Below, piece after piece: positions 1 to 4,572 of a DNA stretch of 5,587 nt. Each line of letters starts with the position of its first letter. The stretch's first letter is position 1. Both the position numbers and the translations under genes were made by a program. A model generated the notes under the pieces. That model was not told the DNA's origin. It saw only the letters and a list, made by a program, of their open reading frames with translations, and ran no database searches. Source of the stretch: JANLTP01 sp031363055 (GTDB taxonomy: Bacteria; Pseudomonadota; Gammaproteobacteria; Burkholderiales; Burkholderiaceae_E); assembly GCA_031363055.1 (NCBI GenBank), contig JANLTP010000246.1, positions 1-5,587 of the forward strand. The letters run 5' to 3'.

Positions 1-1
1 G

Positions 2-106
2 GATCAGGCCGACGGTGCGCTTGGCTACGCGGCTGTCCCCCGCGCCGACCTGGCGGCCGACGCTCCTCCTTTATGCCGCTACGCCAAGCACCCCGCCAGC
101 CTGATC
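2..106. repeat. Large imperfect palindrome at the left edge
   Basis: Positions 2-33 and 75-106 are inverted copies of each other, matching at 25 of 32 positions by eye, with a 41-nt loop between them. The outermost 8 bases (GATCAGGC and its complement) and several inner blocks match exactly. The loop holds a minor 4-bp stem (43-46 with 52-55). Position 99-110 is also a perfect 12-bp palindrome (GCCTGATCAGGC). As RNA or single-stranded DNA this would fold into a long hairpin. No integron attC core (GTTRRRY) is evident. It may be the end of a larger element cut by the window. An alternative is the 3' end of a gene running in from the left, with the symmetry fortuitous. Confidence 0.5.
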
Positions 107-200
107 AGGCACCGGCGTGCAGGTTCACAGCAGCGAAAACCGTGTGAGTCAATACCGGGCACCGCCGATCGCATACAACAACCTCAACCCAGCACGGTGT

Positions 201-314
201 CAGCCAGAAGCGGGCTGGTGTGAATGCCGCAGCGAAATCAAGAAGGAGCATCGGCCGCCCAGGCCGATGCGGGTGACATTCGCGAAGGCATTTGCACCAG
301 CCCGCTCCTGGCTG
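201..314. repeat. Nested palindrome (cruciform-like intergenic element)
   Basis: The outer arms 201-236 and 279-314 are inverted copies matching at about 30 of 36 positions. The 42-nt loop between them contains a second, perfect 9-bp inverted repeat, GCATCGGCC (248-256) and GGCCGATGC (262-270), around a 5-nt loop. The right outer arm is part of the 49-bp tandem repeat that follows, so the left arm is an inverted, diverged copy of that unit. The element lies just downstream of the last gene of the minus-strand operon. It resembles REP/BIME-type intergenic repeats in architecture, though no known REP family is assigned. Confidence 0.6.
248..270 (-). terminator. Possible terminator hairpin downstream of the operon
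   Basis: A perfect 9-bp GC-rich stem with a 5-nt loop lies about 125 nt beyond the stop codon of the JAMM protease gene. Read on the minus strand it is followed by a pyrimidine-rich stretch (TCCTTCTTGATTT) rather than a clean T run. It could end the operon transcript or protect its 3' end. It may equally be only the inner stem of the surrounding repeat element. Confidence 0.35.
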
Positions 315-388
315 GAAGAGGGCACCCACCGCGAAGGCATTTGCACCAGCCCGCTCCTGGCTGGAAGCGGGCACCCACCGCGAAGGCA
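281..388. repeat. 49-bp tandem repeat, 2.2 copies
   Basis: Unit A (281-329) and unit B (330-378) are almost identical, differing at one base visible by eye (AGAGGG against AGCGGG). A third copy begins at 379 and breaks off after CGCGAAGGCA (388). Each unit contains TGCACCAGCCCGCTCC (293-308 and 342-357), which recurs in reverse complement near the right end of the window. The array ends only a few bases before the stop codon of the JAMM protease gene. Short open frames through it are judged to be by-products of the repeat. Confidence 0.9.
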
Positions 389-394
389 CACCAC

Positions 395-1114
395 CTAATC
401 CGGCAACACAGTCCATTGAGTCGCGCTAATCTCGTCACTGTTGGCGCCGAGGTACCAGGCCTGTTCCGAACGTATGGGATCAATGACCCATCCCAGACTA
501 TAAGGGTGCGAAAAAAAGGCTGCCTGGGTGCGCCGATCCGTTGCACTGAAAAAAGCGCCCAGATCCGGGTGGCTGTGATACCAGCCGATGATCAACCGTC
601 GTTCGTTCAGTCTCGAGCGTGCTTCGCTCCAGATGCTGCTGTGCATGCGCAGCGAGATTGCCGAGGCGTCGAACTCGGTGCTGGCGATGGACTCGGCGAT
701 CAAGATGACCTGTATCGCGTGCCCGGCGGGATTGCCGAACACTTCGCCAATCAGCAAGCCACCTTGCTCATGCATTTTCTGGCCCAGATGGGCGTGAATC
801 GCTCTGAGTACCCCCGAGCTGACCAGAATCGATACCGGCGCTGGCTCGACCGATGACCCGCCGGCTACCGGGTTCACCGTCGGGCCCGCTCCCGCAACTG
901 TGGACGGGTCTGCCGTCTGATCCATCGTCTGGTCCAACGTCTGGTCCACCGTCTGGTCCACCGCTTGGTCCACCGCTTGGTCCACCGCTTGGTCCACCGC
1001 CTGATCGACAGCCGAATCCACTGCGGTGCCTGATTTTTTGTAGGCCAGCAACATCTGCTGCAAGCGATTCATGCTTTGCGGCTGCCATGTCGGACTGGTA
1101 TCTTGCCACTTCAT
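395..1114 (-). CDS. JAB/JAMM metallopeptidase (deubiquitinase-like) with AVDQ-repeat linker
   Basis: A zinc-dependent isopeptidase of the JAB1/MPN+ family, expected to cleave the Ubl from conjugates in the cytoplasm. The complete JAMM motif is visible: Glu116 in HEQGGLLIG, then His180-Ser-His182, seven residues, Ser190 and Asp193 (HSHPDLGAFFSATD). The catalytic domain runs from about residue 92 to the end (239 aa in all). Before it lie a short helical segment (1-30) and ten tetrapeptides of AVDS/AVDQ/TVDQ type (31-70), then an Ala/Gly/Pro/Ser linker. The ATG is 12 nt after the E2 stop, with only a weak ribosome site, so translation is probably coupled. ATGs at residues 15 and 21 are possible alternatives. 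Because the Ubl gene already encodes a free C-terminal glycine, removal from targets is a likelier role than maturation. It corresponds functionally to BilD, but the orthology is inferred. Confidence 0.93.
   Translation of the reverse strand: MKWQDTSPTWQPQSMNRLQQMLLAYKKSGTAVDSAVDQAVDQAVDQAVDQAVDQTVDQTLDQTMDQTADPSTVAGAGPTVNPVAGGSSVEPAPVSILVSSGVLRAIHAHLGQKMHEQGGLLIGEVFGNPAGHAIQVILIAESIASTEFDASAISLRMHSSIWSEARSRLNERRLIIGWYHSHPDLGAFFSATDRRTQAAFFSHPYSLGWVIDPIRSEQAWYLGANSDEISATQWTVLPD
905..1024. repeat. 12-bp tandem repeat inside the JAMM gene, ten units
   Basis: Ten consecutive 12-bp units encode AVDS, AVDQ five times, TVDQ, TLDQ, TMDQ and TADP. The units GGTCCACCGCTT near 955-990 are identical in DNA, while those at the edges have drifted, which suggests recent expansion from the middle. 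The unit length is a multiple of three, so gain or loss of copies would lengthen or shorten the linker without breaking the frame. Confidence 0.95.
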
Positions 1115-1126
1115 GGGTCTTGCCGT

Positions 1127-1771
1127 TCAGGTGCGTGCATCGAATTCATGCCGACACTTTGGACAGGCGACCACGCCGGATCTGCCGGTTGGTAAACGCA
1201 GCTTGGCCGCACAGGTTGGACAAGCAAGCACCGCAGTGAGGTTACTCGTATTGCCGACGTGTTTGGTCTTGCTGATGTCTAGTTGCGCCGCTTCGTCGTG
1301 CCACTTGACCTGATCGCTCGGGAACGCCGCAGGATGCCGGCGCCGCGTCTGCTGGTACCAGGTCAATGCGTTGCGGTTGGCGGCTGATTGTTCGTTGACG
1401 AGCAGCGCATCGAAGGTCAGCAGTCGTGCAATCCGGTGAACGAACAGGTCGATACCTTCGCTCGCAATCCATTTGGCGCCCAGGCAAATCACACCCGATT
1501 CCCAGACGTTCGGATGCAGAATCGGTGTGGTGATGCGAGCAACCGGAGCGATGAACGGGTAACGCGAAGCGAAATCAATGACCAGCCGTGTCGAGCTTCG
1601 ATGGGTCGTCGGATAGCTGCGCGCATCGGCGGTTCGATACCGCAGTTCGATTTCAGCCCGTGGTCGAATCTCGCTCGGCGCCTGTAACACGTCGATCTTG
1701 CCACCACTGCGCGCGCCCAGCCGTTGCAGGTGATCGCGATCGCTGGCCAGACGTAGAGAGAATGCATCCAT
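1127..1771 (-). CDS. UBC-fold E2-like conjugating enzyme with C-terminal zinc ribbon
   Basis: An E2-type enzyme expected to receive the Ubl from E1 as a thioester and pass it to a target. The core is strikingly eukaryote-like: YPF (71-73), then HPNVWESGVICLG (86-98), in which HPN is followed at the canonical distance by Cys96, the predicted active-site residue. Trp101 matches the W of the usual post-cysteine segment, and NEQSAANRNALTWYQQ (126-141) matches the helix that follows in classical E2s. After the UBC domain (about 1-150) and a linker comes a zinc ribbon with Cys184/Cys187 and Cys203/Cys206 (CPTC...CPKC), similar to MJ0042-type ribbons. The total is 214 aa. The start was chosen at ATG 1771, with AGGA seven bases upstream. 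The Ubl stop overlaps another ATG (TGATG, 1837-1841), but that frame does not enter E2. It is 12 nt from the JAMM gene. Functional analogue: BilB. Confidence 0.92.
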   Translation of the reverse strand: MDAFSLRLASDRDHLQRLGARSGGKIDVLQAPSEIRPRAEIELRYRTADARSYPTTHRSSTRLVIDFASRYPFIAPVARITTPILHPNVWESGVICLGAKWIASEGIDLFVHRIARLLTFDALLVNEQSAANRNALTWYQQTRRRHPAAFPSDQVKWHDEAAQLDISKTKHVGNTSNLTAVLACPTCAAKLRLPTGRSGVVACPKCRHEFDART

Positions 1772-1833
1772 ACTGATGTCCTATGCCGAAGTCCCATGCC
1801 GAAGTCCGGTACCGAATTCCTGCGCCGATTTCC
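1769..1833. repeat. 13-bp tandem repeat forming the E2 leader, five copies
   Basis: Five 13-bp units lie at 1769-1781, 1782-1794, 1795-1807, 1808-1820 and 1821-1833. On the plus strand the consensus is roughly nATGCCGAAGTCC. Units 2 and 3 differ only at their first base, and the other three match at 8-10 of 13 positions. The unit nearest the gene contains the E2 start codon (1769-1771). On the minus strand every unit begins with GGA, so the array offers repeated Shine-Dalgarno-like cores. The array fills almost the whole gap between the Ubl stop and the E2 start. Confidence 0.85.
1779..1782 (-). promoter_or_regulatory. Ribosome binding site of the E2 gene
   Basis: AGGA on the minus strand, seven bases before ATG 1771. 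It spans the junction between two units of the 13-bp tandem repeat and supports this start over the out-of-frame ATG that overlaps the Ubl stop codon. Confidence 0.6.
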
Positions 1834-1838
1834 CAGCA

Positions 1839-2093
1839 TCAGCCAGCGACTAGCACCGGTTGCACCTCGAGTACGTCGCCGGGTTTGACCTTGTCGCTGT
1901 CGAGCAAGTCTCGCGGACTCAGGAGCTGGCCGCTATTGATGTTTACCAACGAATAATCAGTGTCGGCGGGTAACGCCCAGTTATCGACGGCACCTTGAAT
2001 CACGTCGGCGCCGGTGCTGTTGCGATCCAGTGTGACATCGGCACGGCGCGTCTGATCGGCCGTTCGAATAGTGAGTTTCAGATCGTTGCTCAT
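1839..2093 (-). CDS. Ubiquitin-like protein (YukD-like), ending in a free Gly
   Basis: An 84-residue protein predicted to adopt the beta-grasp fold and act as the modifier conjugated by this operon. The sequence starts with a strand (LKLTIRTADQ), then RADVTLDRNSTGADVIQGAVDNWAL, the second strand and main helix. It continues through YSLVNINSGQLLSPRDLLDSDKVKPGD, as in YukD/EsaB-type domains, to a last strand (LEVQPVLVAG). The protein ends at Val-Ala-Gly, so the C-terminal glycine needed by an E1 is exposed without processing; it is a single Gly, not Gly-Gly. There is one Ubl domain, unlike the two often found in BilA. The start ATG overlaps the E1 stop (ATGA, 2090-2093) and has AAGGA (2101-2105) seven bases upstream, which implies coupled translation with E1. 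The family is inferred from pattern and context. No homologue search was possible. Confidence 0.88.
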   Translation of the reverse strand: MSNDLKLTIRTADQTRRADVTLDRNSTGADVIQGAVDNWALPADTDYSLVNINSGQLLSPRDLLDSDKVKPGDVLEVQPVLVAG

Positions 2094-3379
2094 GGCGATT
2101 TCCTTGCATCAGCGGGTGGGACGTGCGTGTTCCATTCGATGTACATTGTGTCATTGCCGCGACGCGCCAGGGCAAAAGCGGCTGGCGCCAGCGCTTGCGG
2201 CATCTGCCCGGTCAGCGCCGTCAATTCCTTGAGTCCGAAGCGCTCGCGCAATTCGATATTCATCGAGGCCGACTGACACCTCGGACACCAACTCAGTTGA
2301 TCATCAAAGTGGCGGGCGCGCTGACCGATGAGTGCATTGGCCGGACCGCGAGCGCTGTTCTCGCTGCCGCATTGAGTGCAGCGACAGGCGGTGATGATTG
2401 GTTCGGGCAAAATCACCAGCACGTTGTCGACCAGCACGTTGTCATCATGCGTCGACGTTGACAGCAACGCTTCAGCGCGCACTCGCTGCGGGCGGCTACC
2501 GAGCCCTGCGCAGGCGGCACAGCCCGGCTGGCGGGTCAGGTTCGCCGCTTGACTCACCATCGTATGAGAGTCCAGGAAAACCCGGCGCGAGCCGCTCGGA
2601 CGCTCGCTGCGGCTGGCTGGTGCAGGCTCCGCTCGTCGTTCCTGACCCTGTCCCTGACCCTGTCCTTGTTCTTGTCCAGGTCGCTGGCCAAGCCCCAGCG
2701 CGGCCGCGGCGGCCATGGCACCGGCCAGGCTCGCCGTGATCGCCGTGGTCGGAACCTTCCGTTCCTCGAAGGCCCGCTTCAACAGTCCGCCACAGGAGTA
2801 GCGTTCGGCAATTCGTTGGTACGCGGTCTCGGGCAAATGGCATTCATAGCAGGCGACGTCCCATTGTGAATGGGCAAACACCTCAAGGCTGACAAACCGG
2901 CTGTCGATTGCCGAGTTCACCAAATCGACGCCAGCCAACAGGCAAAGCTGGTTCAAACGCAGACGCGCATCGAAATTATCGACCGCGCTGATGACCGCCC
3001 GGTATTGTGAAATGGTGCTCGGATTCAGATGGTCGCGAATGTCGCCGGGCACGGCCCGCAGCCGGCAATTCGGATCAAGCTCAGCGGCACGCGCAACCAC
3101 GGCCTCGGCCTTCGAGCGACCGATATCGGTTTCGCGCAGCAGCACTGAACGGGTGAGATTATGGATTTCGACCGTATCAAAGTCGTAGACGTCGATCTGT
3201 CCGACCCCCAGCAAAGTCAGGTTCTTGACAACTTCATTGCCGATCGCGCCAGCGCCAATGACCGCAATGCGCGAATAGGACACATCAGTCTGCGAGAACC
3301 AGTCGATGAGACTGTGCCGATGATAACGATCGGGCGCGGCCGGCACCGACGGCTGCTTGGCGTCAATCCATGAGTTCAT
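2090..3379 (-). CDS. E1-like activating enzyme (ThiF/MoeB/UBA fold) with C-terminal zinc-binding region
   Basis: Adenylates the C-terminus of the Ubl with ATP and should carry it as a thioester. In the 429-aa product, DRYHRHSLIDWF (17-28) leads into the nucleotide loop GAGAIG (42-47). DFDTVEIHNLTR (66-77) gives the conserved Asp66/Asp68, Asn74 and Arg77; Lys90 lies in GRSKAEAV, and Asp134 in SAVDNFDAR. CYEC (177-180) matches the zinc CxxC of MoeB/ThiF, probably paired with CAAC (287-290). Cys196 (RYSCGG), before VPTTAITASLAGAM, sits where the catalytic cysteine is expected. Residues 231-247 are a Gly-Gln repeat linker. The C-terminal part adds CTQC (334-337) and CPRC (365-368), a second zinc ribbon, then a helical tail of unknown role. 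ATG 3379 was chosen because GGGA lies six bases upstream and similarity begins just after. An upstream in-frame extension to 3625 would overlap the zinc-ribbon gene. Functional analogue: BilC. Confidence 0.93.
   Translation of the reverse strand: MNSWIDAKQPSVPAAPDRYHRHSLIDWFSQTDVSYSRIAVIGAGAIGNEVVKNLTLLGVGQIDVYDFDTVEIHNLTRSVLLRETDIGRSKAEAVVARAAELDPNCRLRAVPGDIRDHLNPSTISQYRAVISAVDNFDARLRLNQLCLLAGVDLVNSAIDSRFVSLEVFAHSQWDVACYECHLPETAYQRIAERYSCGGLLKRAFEERKVPTTAITASLAGAMAAAAALGLGQRPGQEQGQGQGQGQERRAEPAPASRSERPSGSRRVFLDSHTMVSQAANLTRQPGCAACAGLGSRPQRVRAEALLSTSTHDDNVLVDNVLVILPEPIITACRCTQCGSENSARGPANALIGQRARHFDDQLSWCPRCQSASMNIELRERFGLKELTALTGQMPQALAPAAFALARRGNDTMYIEWNTHVPPADARKSP
2101..2105 (-). promoter_or_regulatory. 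Ribosome binding site of the Ubl gene inside the E1 coding end
   Basis: AAGGA on the minus strand, seven bases before the Ubl ATG. It lies within the last codons of E1, whose stop overlaps the start codon as ATGA. The strong site would allow the modifier to be made in excess over the E1 enzyme. Confidence 0.7.
2415..2444. repeat. 15-bp tandem duplication in the E1 gene
   Basis: ACCAGCACGTTGTCG (2415-2429) is followed directly by ACCAGCACGTTGTCA (2430-2444). It encodes a doubled DNVLV (residues 313-322) between the linker and the C-terminal zinc ribbon. The two copies differ at one base, so the duplication looks recent. It keeps the frame. Confidence 0.85.
2639..2689. repeat. Gly-Gln-coding low-complexity stretch in the E1 gene
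   Basis: Degenerate 6- and 12-bp repeats (variants of GACCCTGTCCCT and CTTGTC on the plus strand) encode GQRPGQEQGQGQGQGQE, residues 231-247 of E1. It separates the adenylation domain from the C-terminal zinc-binding region and probably acts as a flexible hinge. No database motif is claimed. Confidence 0.8.
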
Positions 3380-3410
3380 GTTGAATCCCGCTACGGTGTA
3401 AGACTCAGTC

Positions 3411-3785
3411 TCAACCGGAGCGACTGTTCGAGACGGTGACCGAGGCAAGATCGCGGCCGCCGCAGGAGATGCAACGTCCCTGGTTTGAACTCGCCAAGGC
3501 AGCAACGCTGCTGTCGGTATAGAAAGCCAGACAGCCACCGCAACGAAACAGGGTGTCACGCGAAGTGACCGGCGCGCTCGAGAACGCATCGCGCACGCCG
3601 TCCAGTTCGCGTGCATCGACCGCATGTACGGTCACCGTGTCGGTGCCTGACTCGGCATTGCGTTCAGGCCAAAAGCGCCGCTTCGGGCGAAAGGTAGCCC
3701 GATTGCGGTCCTTCTGCTGGTTCAGCATGCCCAGCGCAAGGAGGGTCAACGCGGCCAGAATCAGCATGGCGATCACACGAGGCAT
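3411..3785 (-). CDS. Small membrane-anchored single zinc-ribbon protein
   Basis: I do not recognise this family. The 124-aa product has an N-terminal hydrophobic segment (about residues 4-21, VIAMLILAALTLLALGML) followed by a strongly basic stretch (KDRNR...RPKRR). By the positive-inside rule this would leave the C-terminal part in the cytoplasm. After an acidic linker comes a four-cysteine zinc ribbon: Cys82/Cys85 (CGGC) and Cys105/Cys108 (CISC), with FYTDSSVAALASSNQGR between the pairs. Only one metal site is visible, so it is not a RING. The stop is 31 nt before the E1 start on the same strand, which places it in the Ubl operon. A membrane adaptor, substrate receptor or E3-like scaffold for E1/E2 is an inference only. 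The start is uncertain: ATG 3785 gives a compact anchor, TTG 3824 would add 13 hydrophobic residues, and neither has a strong ribosome site. Confidence 0.75.
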   Translation of the reverse strand: MPRVIAMLILAALTLLALGMLNQQKDRNRATFRPKRRFWPERNAESGTDTVTVHAVDARELDGVRDAFSSAPVTSRDTLFRCGGCLAFYTDSSVAALASSNQGRCISCGGRDLASVTVSNSRSG

Positions 3786-3951
3786 AATCGAAAGGCCCAG
3801 GAACAATAGTAAGTATTCGCACAATACGCCCGGGTGATATCAGCAAAGATCAAAACGCATCAGCAGGCGGTGTGCGGCTCACACAGATTAACGCACGTCG
3901 ATGCGATTGGTTGAGCTATTTCCGGCGCGCAAGTCACAGCGCGGTGCTGCC

Positions 3952-4284
3952 TCAGAAAATTTCGACGACGCGTTGCGGTTTGCCGATGCGCTTCGAGGAA
4001 GTCTCGGTTTTGGGTTTGGCTGACCAAACTGGCCCCGGCGATTGGGTGCGCGTGGCTTGGTTGAGCGTCTCGAGGCGTGCCAGTGCAGCCTGAACGGACG
4101 AAACGCTGGGCGCCAGGCGCACACTCATACGGGCGCTTGAGAGGTTCGAATGAGCGCACAGGTTTCGAACCTGTTCGAGCAAGTCCTCAAGGTCAATGCG
4201 AAGTGATCCGGCGATCGCCGTGGTTTCGTCAACCAGACGTTCGTGCTCGGCGCGCAACGCTTCGTGGGCAATATCCCGATCCAT
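3952..4284 (-). CDS. Small helical protein of unknown function, first gene of the operon
   Basis: I do not recognise this 110-aa protein. Residues 1-80 look almost entirely helical, with an acidic, coiled-coil-like first part (HEALRAEHERLVDETTAIAGSLRIDLEDLLEQVRNL) and a second helix (VSSVQAALARLETLNQATRTQ). The C-terminal 30 residues are basic and disordered-looking (KPKTETSSKRIGKPQR) and end in VVEIF. There is one cysteine, no signal peptide and no membrane segment. ATG 4284 was chosen because GGA lies seven bases upstream. TTG 4296 is the other option, and an in-frame stop lies just beyond it. The gene is on the same strand as the zinc-ribbon gene but separated from it by about 130-166 nt, so co-transcription is possible rather than shown. 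Support for coding is the coherent amphipathic pattern; competing frames give erratic Arg/Pro/Cys-rich products. Confidence 0.6.
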   Translation of the reverse strand: MDRDIAHEALRAEHERLVDETTAIAGSLRIDLEDLLEQVRNLCAHSNLSSARMSVRLAPSVSSVQAALARLETLNQATRTQSPGPVWSAKPKTETSSKRIGKPQRVVEIF

Positions 4285-4416
4285 ATCTGCATCCAAAACC
4301 CAAGATCAATGCCAGAGTTTCGCGCAAGGTCGGGCGTGCGCCAAGGGCGATTGGCCATTCTCGGATCAATGCGAGCGGCAAGCCGACGGGCGGAAGTTGC
4401 TGCCTCCAGAATTGTC

Positions 4417-4445
4417 CTGAACCCTTCTGAACCCTTCTGAACCCT
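4417..4445. repeat. 10-bp tandem repeat, three copies
   Basis: CTGAACCCTT occurs at 4417-4426 and 4427-4436, followed by CTGAACCCT at 4437-4445. The array lies about 130 nt upstream of the helical-protein start and 130 nt upstream of the channel start, next to the ACAATTGT near-palindrome. Ten bp is close to one DNA helical turn, so a protein-binding array is conceivable. Confidence 0.85.
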
Positions 4446-4492
4446 CGCGATTTGAACAATTGTCAATTCGTGATGTGTCCAGGTGGTCAGCC

Positions 4493-4519
4493 TTGCTATC
4501 GACCGCTGCACCGTATAAA
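4493..4519 (+). promoter_or_regulatory. Candidate sigma-70 promoter of the channel gene
   Basis: TTGCTA (4493-4498) and TATAAA (4514-4519) resemble -35 and -10 boxes. The 15-bp spacer is shorter than the optimal 17, so activity may be weak or need an activator. Transcription would begin near 4526, giving a leader of about 47 nt. The AAGGGGA ribosome site lies at 4557-4563. Confidence 0.4.
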
Positions 4520-4572
4520 AACTGGGTCGCGTTGCATTGGGCCGCGAACAAATTCGAAGGGGAAATAACACC

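Larger units (their letters stand above)
4297..4572. promoter_or_regulatory. Divergent intergenic region
   Basis: This stretch lies between the minus-strand operon and the plus-strand channel gene and should hold promoters for both. It contains a three-copy 10-bp tandem repeat, a near-palindrome TTGAACAATTGTCAA (4452-4466) built on ACAATTGT that could be an operator, and a TATAAA box before the channel gene. Reading frames across it look like chance. No clear minus-strand promoter with correct spacing was found. Confidence 0.5.

Noticed and set aside
2..223. Possible C-terminal end of a plus-strand gene entering from the left (DGALGYAAVPRADL...)
   Set aside because: The first 35 residues look protein-like, but the frame then runs through repeat DNA. 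The region is better explained by the palindrome, and it is too short to assign.
2..314. Integron attC sites
   Set aside because: The palindromes have suitable size, but the paired GTTRRRY/RYYYAAC cores are not present and there is no integrase in the window.
281..388. CRISPR array
   Set aside because: The units are direct tandem copies without distinct spacers, and no cas gene is present.
200..546. Several open frames crossing the left repeats on both strands
   Set aside because: Their products repeat segments such as CTSPLLAG simply because the DNA is repeated, and they have no ribosome sites or domains.
1489..1839. A minus-strand frame starting at the ATG that overlaps the Ubl stop
   Set aside because: Beyond the 13-bp repeats it is an out-of-frame shadow of the E2 gene with no recognisable domain. 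It matters only for the copy-number idea.
3380..3625. An 82-residue N-terminal extension of the E1 gene up to 3625
   Set aside because: It overlaps the zinc-ribbon gene in another frame, is Arg/Pro/Ala-rich without family similarity, and ATG 3379 has its own ribosome site just before the conserved N-terminus.
3860..4159. A minus-strand frame overlapping the helical-protein gene
   Set aside because: The product is rich in Arg, Cys, Pro and His without pattern, while the competing frame gives a coherent amphipathic helical protein.
4461..4466. A perfect TTGACA on the minus strand as -35 box of the operon
   Set aside because: No -10-like hexamer lies 15-19 bases downstream, where the sequence is the GGGTTCAGAA repeat.
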